Positions 1-5,704 of a DNA stretch of 5,704 bases are shown here, piece by piece. Under the pieces are notes generated by a model. That model was not told the origin of the DNA. It saw only the letters and a list, made by a program, of their open reading frames with translations, and searched no databases. How positions within the stretch are numbered: position 1 is the stretch's first letter; every line of letters starts with the position of its first letter. Source of the stretch: Verrucomicrobiales bacterium (GTDB taxonomy: Bacteria > Verrucomicrobiota > Verrucomicrobiia > Limisphaerales > Palsa-1400); NCBI GenBank assembly GCA_028293405.1, contig JAQGOW010000226.1:1-5704 (forward strand), read 5' to 3'. Made by a program: the position numbers and the translations under genes.

Positions 1-3000
1 GTTTCGGTCCCTATCTCACTACGACCGAGATCTACGATCCGGCCCGCACCCGAATTCCGCCCACGCTTTCCATCAGCGACGCGAGCACCGTCGAACGTAA
101 TTCCGGTTCGAGCAATCTTCTGTTCACCGTGAGTCTCTCCTCTGCCATGGGCGTGCCGGTGACCGTGAATTTCGCGACGGCATCGCTGACCGCGGTCGCG
201 GGAGAAGATTTTCTCGATACGAATGGAACCTTGCTGTTTGCGCCTGGTGTTACGAACCAGACCATCTCGGTCGCTGTGCTTGGAGACGTCAATTATGAAG
301 CCGACGAGACATTTTCCGTCAGCCTTTCCTCGCCAACGAACGTGTTACTCGATCTGGCGCGTGCCAGTGCAACAGGCACGATCCTGAACGATGATGTTCC
401 TCCGGGCATCAGCATCGCGCCCGTTTCTGGTTACGAAGGCAACATGGGGACAACGAACATTAGTCTGAATCTTTCGCTCTCGGCTTCTTCCTACCAAACC
501 ATCACCGTCAACTATTCTACCGTGGACGGAACGGCTAGCGCAGGCAGCGATTATGTCGCGACGAACGGTGTTGTGACATTTCCGCCGGGAACGACGAATC
601 AGACGATTGCGATGGTTGTTTCTGGCGATTTACAGGTCGAGCCGAACGAGACGTTCATTGTCCAATTGTCTAACGCAACCAATGCAACGCTAAGCGTCTC
701 ATCTGCAGTTGCCACAATTCTTGACGACGATGGTGCGGCGGGTTTTATCCATCACTTCGAGATTGTTTTGCCGCCCGGTGCCATCTACGCGACGGGCCCG
801 ACGCCGTTCACGATTAACGCTCGCGATTTTGGCGGTGGCATTGCAACAAATTTTTCCGGACGGGTTTTATTGATGGTCGGCTTCGGCGATGAAGCGCCGC
901 AACATTTTGGTTTTGAAGACGGCCAACTAGGCGATTGGACGCCGACTTACGGCGGCACACAGCCGGGGCCGTATGAAATCAAATACTTCAACGTGACTGC
1001 CAGCAACGAGTTTTCAATGGCGTTTCGCACTGCCGCCGGTCACGGCACCGATGGCATCGTTCGGCAGGTGCCGCTCACAGGCGGGCGGCGTTATTTTGTC
1101 ACGGGCGATTTTGCCGAAAGCAGTGAGGGCGGCGGTTCGAATAGTGGCGATACCGTAGCAAATCTGATCTTAAACAACTTTACGCTCGGCCAGTATCACT
1201 TTGGAGGCGTCAACGGCGGCCAGGTGTTGCGCACTAATCTGGGCGGATACTTCGACGCGCCCGCGTCGGCAACTTATCCGCTGGCTTTGTTATTCACCCG
1301 CGATCCGTGGTCGGAAACTTATCCTATTGGGGCGTTCGCGGATGAAATCGTGATTGGCGCAGCGTCGATCACGCCACGTTTCACCGCACATTTTACCAAT
1401 GGCCTGTGGTCGGGAACGCATGCGATCGGAGCGCCGGGAACGAACTATGTCCTTTTTGCGAAAGACCTGGAAGGGCACGTCGGAAACAGTTCCGTATTCG
1501 CTGTGCAGCCGGTGGGCGATGTCGTTTTGCGCACAGTGGTGACACCGACAACACCGCGTGTTGGCTCGAATGTGGTGGTCACGTTGAATATGACCAATCT
1601 GGGTCCAGCAACCGCGTCCGGAGTGGTTGTAACCAACAGGCTGCCGCCTGAGTTTCAGTTCGTTTCGGCAACATCCGTTTCCGGCGCCTGCACCGTTTCC
1701 AACGGTGTGGTGTTTTGTAACGTGGGCGATTTGGCGCTCAATCAAACTGCTTCTGTGACTATTACAATGCGGCCAGTCACATTCGGAACGGTGACCAATT
1801 TCGCGGGCGCATGGCCGATTGGGTTCGATGCACAACCGACCAATAATACTTCCACGACAAACATCGCGATCAGTCCTGCGCTGATTTTCGTTTCAGACGT
1901 GACTGTGATGGAGGCGACAAACAGCACCACCAATGCGGTGTTCACCGTGACAGTGGGCGATCCGCACACGGACACGATCACGGTAAACTATGCTACTGCG
2001 GATGTGAGTGCGACTGCCGGAGTGGATTACATTACTGCCTCGGGTCAGCTCACCTTTGCGCCGGGCGTGAGCACGCAAACAGTGAGTGTTGTGGTTTTGG
2101 ATGACACTTTGGCCGAGCTGACCGAGACTTTTCGGCTTCAACTATCCAGTCCCGTGAACGCCGCTTTAGCGGGCACCGGTTATGGAACAGCGAGCATTTT
2201 GGACAACGGTGATCCGTGGCCGCAAATCTCGATCAACGACATTGCTATCGGTGAAGGCGACATCGGCTCGGTAAGCGCCGTGTTCACGGTGACGTTTGAT
2301 CGTCCGGCTGGGTCGGCGATCACCTTGACGTATTCGACGACCAACGGCACGGCCGTATCCACCAATGATTACACCGGCGTGACCAATGCCTCCGTGACTT
2401 TTTCTGCCGGACAAACCAATCGCACCCTCACCGTTTTCGTGCGCGGCGATACGGTGAACGAACCGGACGAAACTTTTACAGTCGGACTTGGTCTCAGTGC
2501 GAATAATCCGAACTCGGGCACCTTTACCAAGCGCATCGGCACGTGCACGATTGTCAATGACGATGCTGTGCCCGGCAGGCTGGATCATTTTGCGTGGAAC
2601 GTTTCGTCACCACAGGTTGCGAACCTTCCTTTTGCGGCCTCGCTGATGGCGCAGGACGCGTTTAACAATGTCGTGACCAACACTTTGCCCTCGATCCCGC
2701 TCTCCGCCAGTTTCGGCACTAACGGCATAAAGACCACTCTCACGCCGACTTCGGCTACAGGTTTTACCAACTCGGTTTGGAATGGCCTGCTCACGCTGAC
2801 AGCGACCAACAGCCCCATCGTTTTAGTCGCCAGTGACGCACAAGGCCACATTGGTACTAGCATTCCAATATCTGTGCTGCCGCCGATTACAACGAGCTTG
2901 CTGCTGCCCGCGAGCGTTACAGAAGGAGATGGCGTACTCGTTAACGGCGGTACGTTGACGGTTGGAACCGCGCGCGGGGTCAACACAACTTTCGCGCTCA

Positions 3001-5704
3001 GCTCCAGTGACACGACAGAGCTGATTGTGCCAACGAACCTGGTCCTTCTCGCCGGGCAAACCAATGTTTCATTCAACGTGACAGTCGTGGATGACGCGAT
3101 TCTCGATGGAACACACAACGCAACGATTACAGCGAGCACGGCAGGTTATGTGACCAGCGCGGTCGCCGTTCCGGTGCATGATAATGAAACCGCTTCGCTG
3201 TCCGTTTCGGCGACTGCGAACGTGTCTGAATCTGCAGGCACAGTTACGGGCACAGTGACAATCAGTTCGCCTCCGGGCGATTCAGTGCAGGTATATCTAA
3301 TCAGTAGTGACACGACGGAAATCCAGGTGCCCAGTTCAATCACCTTCACAACCGGACAGACATCAAAAACGTTTTCTATAACTGTCGTCAATGACATCGA
3401 ATTGGACGGACCGCAGACGGCGCGCATAACTGCCCACGTTCAAAATTGGACGGATGCATTCGCGGATGTCGCGGTGGCGGACGACGATACCAACACCGTT
3501 TTCGTCGCTTTTTCAGCGCCGGGCGCAACTTTCTTTGAAGGCAGCGGCGCGGTGTCAAACGCAATCGTTCGCCTGGGTGGAACTGTGACATCCAACGTGA
3601 CCGTGTCGCTAACCTCCAGTATGCCAAGCAAGCTCAGTGTGGCAGCGAGCGTGGTTGTTCCCGCTGGCAGCAACTCGGTTCTTCTGCCGATTACTGTGCC
3701 GGATGATTCGGTTTTTGATGGCACACAAATCGTCACGATCACGGCCTCGGCCGCGGGATTCTTTTCGATTCCAACCAATGTGACCGTCGCGGACAACGAT
3801 CTGCACCATTTCAGTTTCAGCCCAATCCCGCCAACTGTTGAAGCGACGATACCTTTGAGCCTGACTGTTTACGCCAAAGACATCAATGACGTCACTATTT
3901 CGAATTTTTCAGGCACCATTTCGTTTACTGCCAGCAACTCGGCTGGCGTGGTTCCTCTTTCTTTATCGAGTATAACGATGGCGGCAGGACAATGGACGGG
4001 CGCCGTGACTGTGCCGAATTGGGAATTTTCGGGTGCTCGATTCATCGCGAGCTACGGGGGCGTTACAAGCCAGAGTTCTGCTTTCAACGTAACCGCGCCC
4101 AGACTGTCCACGATCAGTTGGCCTGCATCGGAACTGGTATATAGCCCTCTGACAGAACGAATTTATATGAACGCTGCTTCGACCGGCTATCTCACGCCCT
4201 TGAACCCGTTCCAAATGACGATCGGCAACGACTCCGTGAACATTGGAAGTCTGGGCGGTAAAATGGTCATTTCAGATTCCGGTGAATACATATATCTCGA
4301 TCGCGGCGGCGGTTACATCAGCCGATTCAATGTTGCATCGAATACTGCAGACCTTTATTGGAGTTGTGGCGCGCCGCAAATTGAAGACATGGCAGCGGTG
4401 CCCAATTGGCCTTCGGCGGTCGCTGTCGCCCGAATGGATACTTCAACGAGCCCACGGACACGCGGAACTGTTATTTTCAACAACAACACTGCTTTGCCAA
4501 ACGGCGGCGGTGGCAACGTCATCGAATTCGTTTCGCCGACACGTGCCTACATTTATAACAACGAAACCACCGGGTTCGATTTCCGGCGTTACAACGTCAA
4601 CAGCAACGGGCTTAATTTCGAAAGCTCCATCGGTCTTTTGTCCGGTTTTGGGGTTAACTTCTCTTGCAGGGCTGGATTGGTATTTGCGAGCTCCGGCCAG
4701 ATCGCAGATGGTGAGCGGGGCATTCAAATTGGCGGCAGTCCCTCTGGTATGATGATCGCCGGATCAGCGACAGAAGGCCGTTATTACAGTGTGACTTCGA
4801 CTTCGCTTACCGCCTGGGACCTGCACACGCTTTTGCCTGTAGGAACGATGAGCTACTCCGCAGTCGGCACGCCGACCGGCAATCTGATCCGCTGGAGCAC
4901 CAATGGCCTGGCGTTTCGCACGACCAGTTCGCTGGTGGCGATCTTGCGCACCGGTCTCGTGCCCCAGGGCGGGCCGACGGATCTGCAACTCACGATAGCC
5001 AACGCCGATCCTTCCGCAAACGTTGGCAGCAATTACCTGTGCACATTTGTGATCTCGAATGCCGGACCTAACATCGCGACCAATGTCGTATTTTCACAAA
5101 CTGTGCCTGCCATCGCGACTGTTGTTTTGGTTTCGAGCCCGGGCAGTGCGACGGCGACAGTTGCTGGCGGGTTCACTTGCACGATTCCTTCCATCGCGCC
5201 AGGCGCGGCAACTCTGGTATCGGTAACGCTGAGACCGGCCAAATCCGGTGTGATGGGCTGGCGAGTTGGTGTGACCAGTGGCACAGCCGATCCCGATCTC
5301 ACTAACAACCGTCTTTCGATCAGCACAGCTATCACTTCAGTCACGGCTTACGATTCCATAACTGAATTCGCGTTACCGGCGAACGACCTTGTCTGGGATG
5401 CCGTTCATGGAACCATTTGTGCGAGCGTTCCGAACGCAAATTGGCTGCTTGGCAATTCCATCGTAACGTTTGATCCGCTTACCGGTGCTTATCCGTCGTT
5501 GATTGCGACGGCCACCGAACCGAACAAATTGGCGATTGCAGATAATGGCCAGTATCTCTACGCCTCGCTGGGATCAGAGGCCAGCATACAGCGGGTCAAT
5601 CTCGTGACGCGCGTTGCCGACCTGAAATTCCCGACCGGCTATAACGGTGTCAATGACATGGAAGTGATGCCGGGTCATGCCGAGGTCCTCGCGGCAACGG
5701 TCCA
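1..5704 (+). CDS. Giant multidomain Calx-beta / DUF11 / beta-propeller surface protein, internal fragment (both ends missing)
   Basis: One frame (first full codon at base 3, last at 5700-5702) is open for 1,900 codons with no stop, and I checked it line by line. True start and stop lie outside; the first in-frame ATG, at 147, sits inside a Calx-beta domain and is not a start. The protein is a chain of beta-sandwich modules (four canonical Calx-beta, three divergent Calx-beta-like, three Ig-like, two DUF11, one jelly-roll-like insert) and two propeller-like domains, the second cut by the window edge. Lysine is very rare (11 in 1,900) and cysteine scarce (8), while Thr, Ser, Val, Asn and Asp are abundant, as in secreted adhesins. 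No catalytic motif is visible. The family style suggests export and a surface, matrix or glycan-binding role, probably in a Verrucomicrobiota-like bacterium; that is inference. Signal peptide and sorting tag cannot be seen. Frame and length are certain; the function is uncertain. Confidence 0.96.
3..56 (+). other. Unassigned leading segment before Calx-beta 1
   Basis: Residues 1-18 read as FGPYLTTTEIYDPARTRI and precede the first Calx-beta strand. They are probably the tail of a domain that starts upstream. The TEIYDPA stretch faintly recalls Kelch or propeller blade edges, but 18 residues are too few to assign. Confidence 0.4.
63..395 (+). other. Calx-beta domain 1
   Basis: This segment (residues 21-131) has the Calx-beta layout. 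It opens with the strand TLSISDASTVERNSG, continues with VTVNFATAS and AGEDFLDTNGTLLFAPG, has a TNQTISVAVLGD strand, then the hallmark acidic loop DVNYEADETF (residues 95-104), and closes with ATGTILNDD. Calx-beta domains are beta-sandwiches first described in Na+/Ca2+ exchangers and integrin beta-4, where acidic loop residues bind Ca2+. The acidic residues are present here, so Ca2+ binding is plausible but inferred. The domain joins the next Calx-beta through a four-residue linker. Confidence 0.9.
408..731 (+). other. Calx-beta domain 2
   Basis: This segment (residues 136-243) is the best match to the family in the window. It contains ITVNYSTVDGTASAGSDY (residues 167-184), VTFPPGTTNQTI, the acidic loop DLQVEPNETF (residues 209-218) and the closing strand VATILDDD. 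The order and spacing match Calx-beta 1, so the two form a tandem pair. The closing acidic triplet leads straight into the interrupted Ig-like module, a junction that recurs at 2565 and 3801. Confidence 0.93.
744..1511 (+). other. Ig-like 'HF' module 1, interrupted by an inserted domain
   Basis: The first half (744-878) runs from FIHHFEIV through PFTINARDF to NFSGRVLLMV. The second half (1368-1511) contains TAHFTNGLWSG and AKDLEGHVGNSSVFAVQP. These halves match the two halves of the uninterrupted module at 2565-2885 (LDHFAW; FTNSVWNG; SDAQGHIGTS) and of the one at 3801-4100 (LHHFSF; NFSGTISF; GQWTG). About 163 residues therefore separate two parts of one beta-sandwich; the other copies have roughly 10-17 residues there. 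The fold is inferred from strand pattern; I know of similar segments in Verrucomicrobiota proteins but cannot give a Pfam name. Confidence 0.75.
879..1367 (+). other. Jelly-roll (CBM-like) domain nested in Ig-like module 1
   Basis: About 163 residues (293-455) sit between the halves of the Ig-like module. They begin near HFGFEDGQLGDWTP (residues 301-314), an FEDG..W opening common in carbohydrate-binding-type jelly rolls of secreted bacterial proteins. They continue with a SMAFRTAAG strand and VRQVPLTGGRRYFVTGDF, an aromatic 'G..Y.V.G.F' strand usual in such folds, and end at AFADEIVIGAA, like the 'DEVVV' closing strand of CBM4/16-type domains. Glycan or other ligand binding is possible but inferred. 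The first lysine of the whole fragment is here (residue 327). Confidence 0.6.
1515..1874 (+). other. DUF11 domain 1
   Basis: Residues 505-624 follow the DUF11 conserved-repeat pattern. They include DVVLRTVVTP, GSNVVVTLNMTNLGPATASG (the 'V.N.GP..A..V.V.D.LP' signature), VVVTNRLPPEF, and then a GACTVSNGVVFCNVGDL segment with cysteines at residues 563 and 572. After that come ASVTITMRP, a 'G...N.A' strand, and PTNNTSTTNIAIS, where the 'D/P.NN' motif marks the end. DUF11 is an Ig-like surface repeat found in bacterial and archaeal envelope proteins. The cysteine pair, nine residues apart, could form a disulfide. It is followed directly by Calx-beta 3. Confidence 0.9.
1881..2213 (+). other. Calx-beta domain 3
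   Basis: Residues 627-737 include IFVSDVTVMEATNSTTN, ITVNYATADVSATAGVDYI, LTFAPGVSTQTVSVVVLDD, the acidic loop DDTLAELTETF (residues 700-710) and the closing strand GTASILDNGD. All main family landmarks are present. The last strand ends DNGD where most copies end in NDD or DDD, which slightly changes the acidic cluster at the domain edge. It is in tandem with Calx-beta 4. Confidence 0.9.
2220..2564 (+). other. Calx-beta domain 4
   Basis: Residues 740-854 contain QISINDIAIGEGD, ITLTYSTTNGTAVSTNDY, VTFSAGQTNRTLTVFVRGD, the acidic loop DTVNEPDETF (residues 816-825) and CTIVNDD. This is a canonical Calx-beta domain with a slightly longer loop before the last strand (residues about 831-843). That last strand holds a lone cysteine (residue 848). 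The NDD end leads into the second Ig-like 'HF' module. Confidence 0.9.
2565..2885 (+). other. Ig-like 'HF' module 2 (uninterrupted copy)
   Basis: Residues 855-961 start after the Calx-beta NDD with RLDHFAWNVSSPQ, then PFAASLMAQDAFNNVVTN, a variable loop, FTNSVWNGLLTLTA, VLVASDAQGHIGTS and a final ISVLPP strand. The motifs FTN.(V/L)W.G and D..GH(V/I)G are shared with the second half of module 1. Here only about ten residues occupy the point where module 1 carries its large insert. An Ig-like or invasin-like beta-sandwich is inferred. Confidence 0.72.
2886..3800 (+). repeat. Three tandem divergent Calx-beta-like repeats (~100 residues each)
   Basis: The repeats span about 2886-3188, 3189-3491 and 3492-3800. 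Each has an opening strand with an acidic residue (VTEGDG, VSESAG, FFEGSG), an SSDTTE-type segment (SSDTTEL, SSDTTEI, SSMPSKL), a Gly-Gln/Ser-Thr/Asn turn, a V.DD/VND loop followed by DG (ILDGTH, ELDGPQ, VFDGTQ), and an ITAS/ITAH strand. Each ends in an acidic D-N/D-rich turn. The SSD and LDG landmarks of repeats 1 and 2 lie exactly 300 bases apart; repeat 3 is offset by 312. The Calx-beta 'DE.F' motif is replaced by 'DG', so these are a derived subtype. The DNA copies are diverged, so the duplication is old. Confidence 0.8.
3801..4100 (+). other. Ig-like 'HF' module 3 (uninterrupted copy)
   Basis: Residues 1267-1366 begin LHHFSFSPIPPTVEA directly after the acidic DND turn of the last Calx-beta-like repeat. 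They run through SLTVYAKDIND, ISNFSGTISFTA, ITMAAGQWTGAV and SSAFNVTAP. The NFSG(R/T)(V/I) strand matches the first half of module 1 almost exactly, and W.G matches both other copies. There is no insert. All three modules follow a Calx-beta-type domain, which suggests an adapter role in the chain. Confidence 0.7.
4101..4967 (+). other. Beta-propeller-like domain 1 (YVTN/lactonase-type)
   Basis: Residues 1367-1655 show blade-like repeats. These include ELVYSPLTERIYMNA, then KMVISDSGEYIYLDRGGG followed by ISRFNVASNTADLYW, an AYIYNNETTGFDFRRYNV blade, a GLVFASSGQI blade, TSLTAWDLHTLLPVG, and the closing LIRWSTNGLAFRTTSS with VAILRTGLV. The 'DSG.Y.Y' and 'V.RF(D/N)..T' signatures are typical of YVTN/lactonase-like propellers, which serve as binding or structural platforms in surface proteins. 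Blade number is probably six or seven but was not resolved. No metal site or catalytic triad is evident. The order is Ig-like, propeller, DUF11, then a second propeller. Confidence 0.7.
4980..5336 (+). other. DUF11 domain 2
   Basis: Residues 1660-1778 match the DUF11 pattern: DLQLTIANADPSANVGSN, CTFVISNAGPNIATNVVFSQ (the 'N.GP..A.NV' signature), a FTCTIPSIAPGAATLVSV strand, and the ending DPDLTNNRLSISTAI. Cysteines are at residues 1680 and 1726, at different places from those in DUF11 domain 1. The domain links two propeller-like domains. Confidence 0.88.
5337..5704 (+). other. Beta-propeller-like domain 2, first blades only (cut by window end)
   Basis: Residues 1779-1900 repeat the start of propeller 1. 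LPANDLVWDAVHGTICASV aligns with WPASELVYSPLTERIYMNA. IADNGQYLYASLGS aligns with ISDSGEYIYLDRGG. IQRVNLVTRVADL aligns with ISRFNVASNTADL, and VNDMEVMPGHAEVLAAT with IEDMAAVPNWPSAVAVA. The linker GNSIVTFDPLTGAYPSL is also blade-like. The domain runs off the window, so its length and what follows are unknown. Confidence 0.75.

Noticed and set aside
3..56. Possible Kelch or propeller blade end (TEIYDPA)
   Set aside because: Only 18 residues are visible and the match is weak, so it is left as an unassigned leading segment.
1290..1835. Minus-strand open frame of 181 codons
   Set aside because: It lies opposite the jelly-roll insert, Ig-like module and DUF11 coding sequence. Its translation is rich in Arg, His and Cys with no recognisable domain, and it sits inside an uninterrupted sense gene.
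2585..3139. Minus-strand open frame of 184 codons
   Set aside because: It is the mirror of the sense codons of Ig-like module 2 and the first Calx-beta-like repeat. The Val/Ser/Thr-rich translation reflects the complement of the sense codon pattern rather than a real protein.
2886..3800. Cadherin or BIG-type Ig repeats as an alternative identity for the 100-residue repeats
   Set aside because: The acidic opening and ending turns and the 'V.DD' loop fit a Calx-beta derivative better. The cadherin 'DxNDNxP' and BIG2-type motifs are absent.
4243..4752. Plus-strand open frame of 169 codons in another frame, starting with TTG
   Set aside because: It overlaps the propeller domain coding frame out of phase, has no convincing ribosome binding site, and shows no domain pattern.
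1..5704. CRISPR array, exact tandem DNA repeats, tRNA, insertion sequence ends, promoters or terminators
   Set aside because: No short direct repeats with regular spacers, no inverted-repeat ends and no tRNA-like arms were noticed. The window is coding throughout, so promoter-like or hairpin-like strings inside it are not supported as functional.

Overview
The whole window lies inside one very large protein-coding gene on the + strand. The reading frame whose codons start at positions 3, 6, 9 and so on stays open for 1,900 codons, from the first bases to the last. It has neither its true start nor its stop here, so N-terminus, signal peptide, promoter, C-terminal anchor and neighbouring genes are all out of view. 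In the notes below, residue n of the visible fragment starts at base 3n. I saw no RNA gene, mobile element, CRISPR array, terminator or second gene.

The protein is a mosaic of all-beta extracellular modules. In order: a short unassigned tail (residues 1-18); two Calx-beta domains (63-395, 408-731); an Ig-like module split by an inserted jelly-roll-like domain (744-1511, insert about 879-1367); a DUF11 domain (1515-1874); two more Calx-beta domains (1881-2213, 2220-2564); a second, uninterrupted copy of the Ig-like module (2565-2885); three divergent Calx-beta-like repeats of about 100 residues (2886-3800); a third Ig-like module (3801-4100); a beta-propeller-like domain (4101-4967); a second DUF11 domain (4980-5336); and the start of a second propeller-like domain (5337 to the end). 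Composition fits a secreted or surface protein: rich in Thr, Ser, Val, Asn and Ala, acidic, with only 11 lysines and 8 cysteines by my count.

The combination of Calx-beta, DUF11, YVTN/lactonase-like propeller and the 'HF' Ig-like module, with many Thr-Asn pairs before strand residues, resembles giant secreted proteins of Verrucomicrobiota (Pedosphaera/Limisphaerales type). Related proteins also occur in Planctomycetota and Acidobacteriota. This assignment is inference from protein style, not from a marker gene.

The likely role is adhesion, matrix formation or glycan binding at the cell surface, with Ca2+ binding possible at the canonical Calx-beta domains. No catalytic domain is visible. I found no evidence of a defence, mobile or biosynthetic system. 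The most interesting content is the internal architecture: a domain nested in an Ig-like module that also occurs twice more without that insert, and a duplicated propeller/DUF11 unit.
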